Source of the DNA: Actinokineospora bangkokensis
GTDB lineage: Bacteria > Actinomycetota > Actinomycetes > Mycobacteriales > Pseudonocardiaceae
DNA length: 64,000 nucleotides
Direction of reading: 5' to 3'
Assembly: GCF_001940455.1 (NCBI RefSeq)
Contig: NZ_MKQR01000009.1
Location: 369,873 to 433,872, forward strand
Shown piece after piece: positions 7,986-15,818 of this stretch. The notes beneath the pieces were generated by a model that saw nothing but the letters and a program-made list of their open reading frames with translations, ran no database searches and was not told where the DNA came from. Numbering within the stretch: position 1 is the first letter of the stretch; each line of letters opens with the position of its first letter. The position numbers were made by a program, and so were the translations under genes.

Positions 7986-9995
7986 CTACACGCGCCCGGC
8001 CAACTCCAGGAAGGGCCGCAAGGACCCGGGGTCCTGCAACGCGTCCCGGCTCACGGCCTTCTCCAGCGACACCCCGGCGAGGATCTTCTTCACCGGCACC
8101 TCGCACTTCTTCCCGTTCAGCGTCCGGGGCACCGAGTCGACCACGACGAACCGGTCCGGGACGTGCCGGGGCGACAGCTCCGACCGCAACGCCTTGCGCA
8201 GCAGCGGTTCCACGTCCTCCAGCGCCGTCCCCGGTGCCAGCACGAGGAAGCACAGCAGCGCGCCCTCGTCCTTCGCCCCCAGCTCGGTCGTGTCGATCAC
8301 CAGGGAGTCGGCCACGCCGTCGAACGCCTCGACCACCGCGTAGAAGTCGGCGGTGCCCATCCGGACCCCGCCGCGGTTGAGCGTGGAGTCCGAGCGCCCG
8401 TAGATCACGAACGACCCGCGCGGGGTGGCCCGGACCCAGTCGCCGTGGCGCCACAGCCCCGGGTAGTCCGCGTAGTAGGCCTCGCGCAGCCGGGTGCCGT
8501 CCGGGTCGTCCCAGAACCGGACGGGCATGGACGGCATGGGCTGGGTGATGACCAGCTCGCCCACCTCGTCGACCAGGTCGGCGCCGTCCTCGTCGAAGGA
8601 GTGGACGTCGGCGCCCAGGGCGGCCACGGACAGCTCGCCCAGCCAGACCGGCACGGTGGGGGAGGAGCACAGGAACGCGGCGCAGACGTCCGTGCCGCCG
8701 GAGACCGAGCAGATCTGGATGTGCTCGCCCGCCGCGTCGGCGATCCAGCGGAAGCCCTCGGGGGACAGCGGGGCGCCGGTGGAGCCGAGGGCGCGCATGC
8801 CGGTGAGGTCGTGGGTGTCGCGGGGCCGCAACCCCGCCTTGAGGCAGGACTGGACGAACGGGGCGGAGGTGCCGAAGACGGTGACCCGGTGGCGCTCGGC
8901 CAGCGCCCACAGCGCGTCGAGGTCCGGGTGGCCGGGGCTGCCGTCGTAGAGCACGACGGTCGCGCCGACCAGCAGGCCGCCGATGAGGAAGTTCCACATC
9001 ATCCAGCCGGTCGTGGAGAACCAGAAGAAGCGGTCGCCCGGGGCGAGGTCGGTCTGCAGGCGCAGCGCCTTGAGGTGCTCGACGACGATGCCGCCGTGGC
9101 CGTGCACGATGCCCTTGGGCAAGCCCGTGGTGCCCGAGGAGTAGAGCACCCACAGCGGGTGGTCGAACGGCACCGGCTCGAACTCCAACGGGCCCGCCTG
9201 CGCGGTGAACTCGGCCCAGGGCGTCGCCCCCGCCAGCTCCGCGCCCGGGTCGAGGTAGGGCACGAGCACGGTCGCGCGCAGCGTCGGCAGCTCGGCGCGC
9301 AGGGCGGAGACGGTGGGCAGGATGTCGAAGGACTTGCCGCCGTAGCGGTAGCCGTCGACCGCCAGCAGCACCGTCGGCTCCACCTGGGCGAAGCGGTCGC
9401 GCACCGCGCGGACGCCGAAGTCCGGCGAGCAGGACGACCAGGTGGCACCCAGCGAGGCCGCCGCGAGGAACACCACCAGGGTCTCCACCGAGTTGGGCGC
9501 CAAGGCCACCACCCGGTCGCCCTTGCCGACGCCCGCGGCCACCAGGCCCGCCCGGGCCCTGGCCACCTGGTCGCGCAGCTCGCGGTGGGTGACGGTGCGC
9601 TCCAGGCCGTCCTCGCGGGCGAACACCACCGCCACGTCGTCGTCGGCGCGGCCGGGGCCGGGGGTCAACGCGTGCTCGGCGTAGTTGAGGGTGCCGCCGG
9701 GGAACCACTGCGCGCCGGGCATCTCCCGCGACCCCAGCACCCGCTCGGGCCGTTCGTGCCAGCGCACGCCGCAGAACTCCGCGATCGCCGACCAGAAGCC
9801 CTCCAGGTCCGCGACCGACCACGCGTGCAGCGCGGCGTAGTCGGTGTCGGGCCGCCCGGTGGCCGAGGTCAGCTCCACCCCGCGCTGGTCGCGCACCCAG
9901 CGGGCGAACTCCGCGACGGCGCTGCCCGCAGCCTGCTCGGCGGTCGGGGACCACATGGTCTCCGGCACCTCGTGGGTCGCGGTGGCGTCGGACAT
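7986..9995 (-). CDS. Acetoacetyl-CoA synthetase (acetoacetate-CoA ligase)
   Basis: 669 residues, the normal size of acetoacetate-CoA ligases in the acyl-AMP ligase superfamily. They activate acetoacetate with ATP and CoA for carbon recovery or lipid synthesis. The P-loop-like A3 motif reads [18 protein letters not shown]; later [27 protein letters not shown] and the C-terminal lysine region [15 protein letters not shown] are diagnostic. The N terminus (MWSPT, then [13 protein letters not shown]) matches the family. ATG 9995 has GGAGGG just upstream. It lies 81 bp after the AraC gene on the same strand and is probably that regulator's target. Confidence 0.9.
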   Translation of the reverse strand: MSDATATHEVPETMWSPTAEQAAGSAVAEFARWVRDQRGVELTSATGRPDTDYAALHAWSVADLEGFWSAIAEFCGVRWHERPERVLGSREMPGAQWFPGGTLNYAEHALTPGPGRADDDVAVVFAREDGLERTVTHRELRDQVARARAGLVAAGVGKGDRVVALAPNSVETLVVFLAAASLGATWSSCSPDFGVRAVRDRFAQVEPTVLLAVDGYRYGGKSFDILPTVSALRAELPTLRATVLVPYLDPGAELAGATPWAEFTAQAGPLEFEPVPFDHPLWVLYSSGTTGLPKGIVHGHGGIVVEHLKALRLQTDLAPGDRFFWFSTTGWMMWNFLIGGLLVGATVVLYDGSPGHPDLDALWALAERHRVTVFGTSAPFVQSCLKAGLRPRDTHDLTGMRALGSTGAPLSPEGFRWIADAAGEHIQICSVSGGTDVCAAFLCSSPTVPVWLGELSVAALGADVHSFDEDGADLVDEVGELVITQPMPSMPVRFWDDPDGTRLREAYYADYPGLWRHGDWVRATPRGSFVIYGRSDSTLNRGGVRMGTADFYAVVEAFDGVADSLVIDTTELGAKDEGALLCFLVLAPGTALEDVEPLLRKALRSELSPRHVPDRFVVVDSVPRTLNGKKCEVPVKKILAGVSLEKAVSRDALQDPGSLRPFLELAGRV

Positions 9996-10058
9996 GGTCA
10001 CCCTCCGGTGATCTCGGCGTGGACAGCGGGCGGCCCCCAGCCTGCATGGCGGGGTGCG

Positions 10059-10074
10059 GGCGGACAAGTCCGCC
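10059..10074. promoter_or_regulatory. Short dyad in the AraC-aacS gap
   Basis: GGCGGAC and GTCCGCC are 7-bp arms around AA, 2 bp beyond the AraC stop codon and about 64 bp upstream of aacS. It may be an operator or a small attenuating hairpin. I see no more evidence than the symmetry. Confidence 0.3.
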
Positions 10075-10076
10075 GA

Positions 10077-11024
10077 TCAGCCCACGGCGCGCCCGCGCAG
10101 GGTCGCGCTCGGCGGCGCGCCGAACTCCGCCCGGTAGAGGGCGGTGAACCGGCTGGGCCGGGCGAAGCCCCAGCGGGCGGCGACCGCGGTGACGGTGTCG
10201 CCGGGGTCGCCGCGGCGCAGGTCGTCGTGGGCGTGGTGCAGGCGGATCCGGCGCAGGTGGGCCATCGGCGTGGTGCCCAGGTGGCGGCGGAAGGCCAGCT
10301 GCACGGCCCGGACGGTCACCGACGCGGCCGCGGCGATGTCGGCGGCGCTGAGGTCGACGTCGGCGTGGGACTCCATGAACGCCAGCGCGGCGCGCAGGGT
10401 CGCCGGGTGCGCGTCGTGCCGGTCGACGGCGGTGGGCTCGACCACCGCGGTGCTCGGGAACGCGGCGAGGGTCGCGGCGGCCAGCAGGCGGGCGGCCTGG
10501 GCGGCCACGAGCGCGGGCAGCGCCGCGCCCGGGGTCCCGTCGACCAGCGCCCGCACCGCGGCGCGCACCCGGGACCACTCGGCGGCGGCCGCGGCGGAGG
10601 TGGGGGAGCGGTCGAGCAGGCGCACCGGGCCCTCGGCGTCCGAGCGGGGTTGGGCGACGGCGCCGAGCAGGGCGGTGTCGAGGACGGCCCAGTCGGCGTC
10701 CACCTGGTCCACCGCGACCTCCATCGCCTCGTCCGGGTGGCCGACCAGGAACAGCTCGCCGCGCGTGCGCAGCACCTCGGTGCTCCGGTAGCGGTAGCGG
10801 ACCCGGCCGCTGCGCAGGCTGCCGAGGCAGTACGTCCCCATCGGCTCGACGGCGAAGTCGGCGCGCATCCCCAGCGTGGTCCAGTCCAACCTCGCCCCGG
10901 GCAGCTGCGCCTGGGCGATCCGCACGTGGTGCGCGCCCGTCCCGGACATCCGCATGGCGGCGTACTGCTCCGACAGCAGCGCCTCGGCGAAGTCGCGGTC
11001 GAAGGTCTCCAGCACCTGGTCCAC
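10077..11024 (-). CDS. AraC/XylS-family transcriptional regulator
   Basis: 315 residues. The first 190 form an AraC-binding-like sensor domain. The C-terminal hundred residues hold two helix-turn-helix units: LSAADIAAAASVTVRAVQLAFRRHLGTTPMAHLRRIRL and then VTAVAARWGFARPSRFTALYRAEFG. GTG 11024 is chosen because GGAGGAG lies 6 bases upstream; the frame stays open far upstream but across the divergent STAS promoter. Position and orientation, immediately ahead of the acetoacetyl-CoA synthetase, suggest that it activates that gene. The ligand is unknown. Confidence 0.85.
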   Translation of the reverse strand: MDQVLETFDRDFAEALLSEQYAAMRMSGTGAHHVRIAQAQLPGARLDWTTLGMRADFAVEPMGTYCLGSLRSGRVRYRYRSTEVLRTRGELFLVGHPDEAMEVAVDQVDADWAVLDTALLGAVAQPRSDAEGPVRLLDRSPTSAAAAAEWSRVRAAVRALVDGTPGAALPALVAAQAARLLAAATLAAFPSTAVVEPTAVDRHDAHPATLRAALAFMESHADVDLSAADIAAAASVTVRAVQLAFRRHLGTTPMAHLRRIRLHHAHDDLRRGDPGDTVTAVAARWGFARPSRFTALYRAEFGAPPSATLRGRAVG

Positions 11025-11184
11025 CGGGGTCTCCTCCCGCCGCCGTCGGGCCAGCCTGCCACCGGGCGCGCCACCCGCCCCGGGCGGGTTCGCTTTCCGG
11101 TGCGCCGCGTTCGCTCCGGGGACTATCCCCGGCGGCCGTGGGCTGGTCGGCTTGACCCCGTCGGAGGCGAACGGGGGGTGGGTC

Positions 11185-11553
11185 GTGGGCACACCGGTTC
11201 CGCACCCGGCCGAGCACGCGCTCACCACGGAGGTGGACGGGCGGGCGGCGACGGTGGTGCTGCGCGGCGACCTGGACGTGGCCGCGGTCGGGTGGCTGCG
11301 GGTGGGCCTGCGCGACGCGCTGTCCCGCGGTCCCCGGGCGCTGGTCGTCGACCTCGGCGGGGTCACCCTGTGCGCCGCGGCCGCGCTGCACGTGCTGCTG
11401 GAGGCGACCGCCGACGCCGAGACCGCCGGGGTGCCGTGGGCGGTGGTGGCAGGGGGACCCGCCGCCCGGCGCGCCATCGAGGCGGCCGGGCTCGTCGACC
11501 GCCTCCACCCGGTGCCGTCCGCCGCGGCGGCGCCCTGGCTCAGCGACCGCTGA
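11185..11553 (+). CDS. STAS-domain protein (anti-sigma factor antagonist-like)
   Basis: 122 residues covering one STAS domain: [25 protein letters not shown], then [28 protein letters not shown], a typical SpoIIAA-type strand-helix pattern. The usual phosphorylatable Ser in the D(S/T)SG position is replaced: the segment reads [12 protein letters not shown]. Classic phosphoregulation by an anti-sigma kinase therefore seems unlikely. No kinase or sigma factor is adjacent. GTG 11185 follows a G-rich ribosome-binding site. It is divergent from the AraC gene and overlaps the 3' end of the nitrilase fragment by 14 bp. Confidence 0.75.
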   Translation: MGTPVPHPAEHALTTEVDGRAATVVLRGDLDVAAVGWLRVGLRDALSRGPRALVVDLGGVTLCAAAALHVLLEATADAETAGVPWAVVAGGPAARRAIEAAGLVDRLHPVPSAAAAPWLSDR

Positions 11554-11968
11554 CGCCCACCCGCGCCGACCGGTCGACCCCCAGGGTGAACACGTCCGGG
11601 CGGGCGTAGTGGCCGGTGGCGTCGAAGTCGAACCGCGCCCTGGCCAGGTCGTCGAGGTCCAGCTCGGCGGCGAGCACCCCCTCGCCGTCGCGCAGCGGGC
11701 CCGCCAGCACCTCGCCCAGCGGGGAGACGATCACCGAGCCGCCGCCGATCAGCACGGTGTCCGGGGCCTCGCCCTGCACCGGGTGCAGGTCCGCGGGCAG
11801 CGCGTCCCGCCGCAGGTGCTGCGCGGCGGCCAGGACGAAGCACCGGCCCTCCAGCGCGATGTGGCGCATGGTGGCCTGCCAGGCGTCGCGGTCGTCCACC
11901 GTGGGGGCGCACCACAGGTCGACCCCCTGGGCGTAGAGCGCCGTGCGCAGCAGCGGCATGTAGTTCTT
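11540..11968 (-). pseudogene. C-terminal half of a split nitrilase (carbon-nitrogen hydrolase)
   Basis: About 142 residues beginning [30 protein letters not shown] and continuing [25 protein letters not shown]. This is the portion of a class 1 nitrilase that normally follows the catalytic cysteine in CWENYMPLLR. The N-terminal half, ending at that cysteine, lies at 15253-15747 on the same strand. The halves total about 307 residues, the normal length. An apparent ORF continues a short way into foreign DNA up to 11998, but no functional enzyme can be made. Confidence 0.88.
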
Positions 11969-12006
11969 GCAACAGGTTGCTGAATGTATGTGTGGCAAGC
12001 ATACGA

Positions 12007-12034
12007 TTGACTTATTCTGACTTTCACCTGTAAC
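12007..12034 (+). promoter_or_regulatory. Possible promoter of the OLD-family gene
   Basis: TTGACT (12007-12012) and TGTAAC (12029-12034) are separated by 16 bp in AT-rich DNA, 51 bp upstream of the ATG at 12086. A GGGGTG ribosome-binding site lies at 12077-12082. Supported only by weak consensus matches. Confidence 0.4.
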
Positions 12035-12085
12035 GGGCGTGTTCGTGTACGCGATACCCGTCCTAGTCTAAATTTGGGGTGTTGA

Positions 12086-13807
12086 ATGATTGCTCGAATG
12101 CGCTTGACTAGCTATAAAGGATTTGAGAGTTTCACACTTAGCTTTCGAGGTGGGACCACCCTTCTGGTCGGACCCAATAATGCAGGCAAGAGTACTATCA
12201 TCGACGCTCTCCGGTTGGCTTCCCATCTTCTCAATGTAACTAAGCGTAGAAATCCTGACATCCGCAGAAGAGACGAGACTCGTAAGCTAAACATTAAAGG
12301 ATACAGTCTCGTCAAATATGGTTCAGACCTAATTGACGAGAACGTTCGTCACGAATTTCGTGAAGTTGAATCTAGGATAGAGCTCCATTTCAAGAACAAA
12401 GCGGCGATATATGTAGTGTGGCCTGTCGACAACGATGCATACTTTTACGTAGAGCATGAACCGACAGTGCAAGCTGGAACTCTTCAAACTGTACGTGAGC
12501 GGTTCGACACAATAGCAGTCGTTCGGACGATGACTCCGCTAGAGCCGAATGAGTCCATTCTCTCCGAGAAGTATGTTCGGGACAATCTGGGCAGCCGCTT
12601 GTCTAGTAGACAGTTTCGTAACCAACTTTTCTACTATCTCAGTAGGTCTGAAGACGATCCGTTTGTTTCTTTCGCGCTCGAAAATACCCCGGAATTGGAA
12701 TCTTTCAGCGTCGTGGCTCAACCTCCTGACGTGAACGTCTATTTCATTGAGACGACAAGTCCGTGTGAAAAGGAGTTGTCCTGGGCGGGAGATGGCCTGC
12801 AAATTTGGTTGCAAATCCTATTCCACATATGGCGGCAACTCGACACGAAGATCCTCATACTTGACGAACCTGACGTGTACCTGCATCCGGATCTTCAGCG
12901 GCGCCTAATTGACCTATTGGAAAATCTCGACTGCCAGGTAGTGCTGGCGACGCATGCATCTGAGATGCTTGTCGAGGCAAATCGTGAATCAGTAGTGATC
13001 GTTGATCGCACGAAAAAGGCTTCAAGTCGAATCTCGAACGAGCAGGTTCTTACTGACTTGAACTATGCATTGGGTTCGGGATTCAATCTTAAGCTCGCTA
13101 GAGTTCTACGGTCACGAGTTGCCCTATTTGTTGAGGGGCAGGACATGCGCGTCATGAAGAGCCTTGCAAAGACTGTTGGAGCCGATCTTGTCGCCAAAGA
13201 GCAGGGACTTTCCATAGTTTCGATGGGCGGAGCGTCCAAAAGATCCCTTGCTGCATCATTTGGTTGGTTGAATGAGTCACTTCTTGAGTCTGCCGTACAA
13301 GTATTTTTGGTAATAGATAGGGATTATTTGGCGGACGAATCAGTTGTTGAGATATTGGATCAATTTGATTCAAAGCAAGTTGAAGCTCATGTTTGGGACA
13401 GAAAAGAGTTGGAAAGCTACTTGTTGGTCCCGGCGACTATTTCAAGAATATCGGGATTTGACGAAGGGATAATTAATGAATGGCTTGATGAAGTGAGCAC
13501 TACGTTGAAGGAGTATACTTTCTCTCGAATACTAAGTTCTTGGACAAAGTTGGATTCGAACCGCGCCTTGGATGTTTCCACAATCTACCAACGGTGCAAA
13601 ACAGAGTTCGATTCCAACTGGAAGTCATCCGGTTGGCGACTGCGAGTCATGCCAGCAAAAGATGTGATTAGTCGACTGAATCAGAAAATTCAAGAGGCGG
13701 ATGGGAAACCGTTGTCTTCACGAGCACTGGCAGGTGCGATGCTTGCGCATGAGGTTCCAGAAGAGATGCGCAACTTCCTGCTAGGTGTCAACAGAAAGCT
13801 TGCATAG
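12086..13807 (+). CDS. OLD-family ATP-dependent endonuclease (AAA ATPase + TOPRIM)
   Basis: 573 residues. The N-terminal ABC/SMC-like ATPase has Walker A GPNNAGKST (residues 29-37) and Walker B ILILDEPDVYLHPD (Asp260, Glu261), followed by the H-loop VVLATHASEML. The C-terminal TOPRIM nuclease domain is marked by LFVEGQ (Glu350) and VIDRD (Asp411, Asp413), the acidic metal-binding residues. ELESYLL follows. Such proteins cut DNA and serve in phage or plasmid defence. The length is close to GajA of Gabija, but no UvrD-like GajB or other partner is adjacent, so it is either a solo class 1 OLD enzyme or half of a broken system. Codon use is far less GC-rich than that of every neighbour, indicating recent transfer. 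Intact and probably expressed. Confidence 0.85.
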   Translation: MIARMRLTSYKGFESFTLSFRGGTTLLVGPNNAGKSTIIDALRLASHLLNVTKRRNPDIRRRDETRKLNIKGYSLVKYGSDLIDENVRHEFREVESRIELHFKNKAAIYVVWPVDNDAYFYVEHEPTVQAGTLQTVRERFDTIAVVRTMTPLEPNESILSEKYVRDNLGSRLSSRQFRNQLFYYLSRSEDDPFVSFALENTPELESFSVVAQPPDVNVYFIETTSPCEKELSWAGDGLQIWLQILFHIWRQLDTKILILDEPDVYLHPDLQRRLIDLLENLDCQVVLATHASEMLVEANRESVVIVDRTKKASSRISNEQVLTDLNYALGSGFNLKLARVLRSRVALFVEGQDMRVMKSLAKTVGADLVAKEQGLSIVSMGGASKRSLAASFGWLNESLLESAVQVFLVIDRDYLADESVVEILDQFDSKQVEAHVWDRKELESYLLVPATISRISGFDEGIINEWLDEVSTTLKEYTFSRILSSWTKLDSNRALDVSTIYQRCKTEFDSNWKSSGWRLRVMPAKDVISRLNQKIQEADGKPLSSRALAGAMLAHEVPEEMRNFLLGVNRKLA

Positions 13808-14528
13808 TCGATGAGCCAAAATCAAATTCAGTGAAATCTGTTAAAGATTTGCATTATACTATTAACGCATAAAATCCCCTGGTATATCAATATCGGGATG
13901 ATTGGGTGAGCATAGGTAATGTTTTGCAATTAGTCTGTCCTTGCAAGCAAAGAAGCGAATTAGAATGAGGAAGGTTGGCTCATTTGGAAGGTATTCCTAT
14001 CAGCAAGGCGAGGGGTTCGCGCTCCATCAATGCGCCTGCCTCCGGGTTTGGGCTATGCAGAGGGTCATGGGCAGAGGATTCAACAACCCGCTCGACGCTG
14101 CCCCTACCACTATCTCGGCCCGAGTGCCGTCGCGGCGGCCTGGCGTAGCCCGATCAGGGTGGGGAGGGGTCGCAACTTTGCGGAATGGTGGAGGGTGGCT
14201 ATGGCGGCTTGCGGCTCCTCCCCACCCTGATAGCCCTTGGGAGGTCGTTGCAATGGCACGACCGATGTCGCCTGACCTGCGTTCGTGGCTCTTAACCAGC
14301 GGGTTCGGGGCTGGGTTCTGCGGGGTGCTTTGCGTCGGTGGGTGGTGTGGGCTGGTGGGGGCTTGTCACCCGGTGGGAGGGTCGCCCGGCCGGGCGGAGC
14401 GGAGCGGGAGCCCGGCCGTGGCGTGCCCGCACACCTATGGGCGACAAGCTGGCTGCCAAGTCCGCGGTGACCCGGCCCGCGTCGCGCAGCGGCGCGCTTG
14501 ACTGGGGAAAAGAAAGTCTGAACCAGAG
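13808..14528. other. Gene-less stretch inside the foreign segment
   Basis: The first 220 bp are AT-rich like the OLD gene, then composition jumps to high GC near 14030. I see no convincing gene: open frames here lack ribosome-binding sites, domain similarity and codon bias. The one clear structure is the long inverted repeat at 14153-14231. The jump in composition suggests a second junction between two donor DNAs. Confidence 0.5.
14153..14231. repeat. 15-bp perfect inverted repeat
   Basis: ATCAGGGTGGGGAGG (14153-14167) and its exact complement (14217-14231) flank a 49-base loop. It may be a single-strand or double-strand origin structure of the replicon from which the RepSA remnant came, a terminator, or the trace of a small hairpin element. 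No duplicated target is visible outside it. Confidence 0.6.
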
Positions 14529-14903
14529 TCATGCGGTGCGGGGGTGGCGGCGTTGCTCACGGATGGTCTCGGCCCAGGTCTCCTCGCTGCTGAACTTGTA
14601 GCCGGTTCCGATCACGTGCCAGCTTCCGACCTTGTCGACGGGGCCTTCGGGCAGGGGCGGGAGTCCGTGGAACGCTCGGGCCTCGTCGGCGCGGTGTTGG
14701 GCTCGGTCGGCGCGCATGGCTCCCAGGGTGGTGGAGTAGCGGCGGCTCTTGGTGGAGAAGTGTCCGCCGTAGCCGAGCATGTGTGCCCAGTCCCGCAACC
14801 GGAACGACGGGTACGCCTCGGACAGGTGCCAGCAGGTCTCGATCATGCGGCGGGCATGGGGCGTCAGACCACGGATGCGCTCAAGGTGGCGGATGTTGCG
14901 CAA
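14529..14903 (-). pseudogene. C-terminal fragment of RepSA-type replication initiator
   Basis: About 125 residues with the characteristic C-terminal block of actinomycete RepSA/RepAM4-like initiators: IRGLTPHARRMIETCW, then RLRDWAHMLGYGGHFSTKSRRYSTTLGAMR. It is in a different frame from the upstream Rep fragment (14881-15252). The junction lies near 14881-14903 and omits the family's middle region, including the segment where the catalytic-tyrosine motif (YIAKYATK-like) normally sits. The only possible start is a TTG at 14903 without a ribosome-binding site. Non-functional. Confidence 0.75.
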
Positions 14904-15252
14904 TGGGGCGGATGTCGAGCTGCTTGCCCCACCTCAAGGTGTGGTCACCGGCGGACACCTGGGTAGCTCTGGCGGTGATGGTGATGGCCTCGGTGAGAGT
15001 GTCGGTGTCCATGCCGAACGGCGGCAGCTCATCCGGGCCTGCGGGTCCGTCCAACCTGATGACGGCGTGGAAGTGGACCAGGCCCCGGGACTGGTACTCG
15101 GCGACCTTCGCGAACTCCATCCGCAACACCGTCCCCAACTTCGACCTCGACACCTCGGCGGCCTCGGCTAGATGACGGCGCAGGTAGACGGTGAAGGTGT
15201 GCCATAGGTCCCCGGCCCGGTTGTTCCACAAGGCCGCGCTCTCGTAGTCATA
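14881..15252 (-). pseudogene. Middle fragment of RepSA-type replication initiator (HUH motif retained)
   Basis: About 123 residues starting YDYESAALWNNRAGDLWHTF and including FAKVAEYQSRGLVHFHAVIRLDG. The HFH motif is the HUH metal-binding motif of rolling-circle initiators. The N-terminal zinc-finger part is missing; instead the frame continues upstream into the nitrilase N-terminal half. The frame ends after LDIRPIAQHPPP, where a deletion or frameshift breaks continuity with the C-terminal fragment. These initiators drive replication of pSAM2-like elements. Confidence 0.78.
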
Positions 15253-15747
15253 GCAGATTGCCGTGCCGATCGTGGCCTCGCCGGTGCGCACGACCTCCAG
15301 GGTCGACCCGTCGCCCTGCCCCCACAGGTAGCGCTCGGCGGCGGTCGGCATGAGCTTGCGGCGCAGCCCCAGGAACCCCTCGGGACCCAGGTGCAGGGCC
15401 ACGCAGTAGAGCGTGCCGCCGCGCCGCTCCACCGCGCCGACGACCGCGTGCACCCCGAGTTCACGGGTGAGCGTGGCGAGGGCGTCGACCTCCGGGCCGG
15501 GCACCTCCACGGCTGCGGCGTGGTAGCGGCGGAACAGCTCGCGCCCCTCCGCGGTGCGGCTGCCGACGGTGATGCCGAAGTCCAGGCCCTTCGGGTACCC
15601 GCCCAGGAACGCCTCGGGCAGCACCACCACCCGGGCGCCGTGGTCGACGACGGCCGAGCGGATCAGCCGCTCGGCCTTGGCCAGGGCGGCGGGCGTGTCG
15701 AACAGCGGGGCGGACGCCTGGACGACGGCGGCGGTGAGGGTGCGCAT
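15253..15747 (-). pseudogene. N-terminal half of a split nitrilase
   Basis: 165 codons. MRTLTAAVVQASAPLFDTPA opens the carbon-nitrogen hydrolase fold. The first catalytic residue is the Glu in VVLPEAFLGGYPKG, the second the Lys in LRRKLMPTAAER, and the last codon before the break is the catalytic Cys165 in GTAIC. Past that point the frame is RepSA sequence. Nitrilases convert organic nitriles to acids and ammonia. The matching C-terminal half is at 11540-11968. Together these show a once-intact gene split exactly at its nucleophile codon. Confidence 0.88.
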
Positions 15748-15818
15748 GGCGTCGAGACTAGGAATCCCACCACTAGGAATCCCGCCAGGCGGCCACCACC
15801 GCCGCGAGCTGGTGGGCG

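Larger units (their letters stand above)
11969..15252. mobile_element. Foreign segment inserted in the nitrilase gene, with RepSA remnant and OLD nuclease
   Basis: About 3.28 kb separates the two nitrilase halves. The left two-thirds (about 11975-14030) is strikingly AT-richer than its surroundings and carries an OLD-family nuclease. The right end carries the remains of a RepSA-type initiator from an actinomycete integrative/conjugative element or plasmid. No integrase, transposase, terminal inverted repeat, target-site duplication or tRNA attachment site is visible. At the right junction the nitrilase Cys codon TGC merges with the start of the Rep CYDY motif, so the boundary is a microhomology. 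I infer illegitimate insertion followed by decay. Boundaries are good to about 10 bp. Confidence 0.8.

Noticed and set aside
7897-11609. Two open frames over 1200 codons, one on each strand, across the aacS-AraC-STAS region
   Set aside because: Both are low-complexity shadows of the aacS, AraC and STAS genes, which have clear domains and ribosome-binding sites.
12086-13807. Gabija (GajAB) system
   Set aside because: The ATPase-TOPRIM layout and length fit GajA, but no UvrD-like GajB follows and the N-terminal sequence is not obviously GajA.
13941-14501. Open frames of about 60-190 codons in the insert
   Set aside because: No ribosome-binding site, no domain similarity, and they run through the long inverted repeat.
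11969-15252. A complete integrative conjugative element or insertion sequence
   Set aside because: No integrase, excisionase, transfer gene, transposase, terminal repeats or tRNA attachment site could be found.
14881-15747. A continuous nitrilase-RepSA fusion protein
   Set aside because: The frame is open through the junction, but it joins a half nitrilase ending at its nucleophile to a Rep without N terminus or tyrosine motif. It is an accident of the insertion, not a functional fusion.
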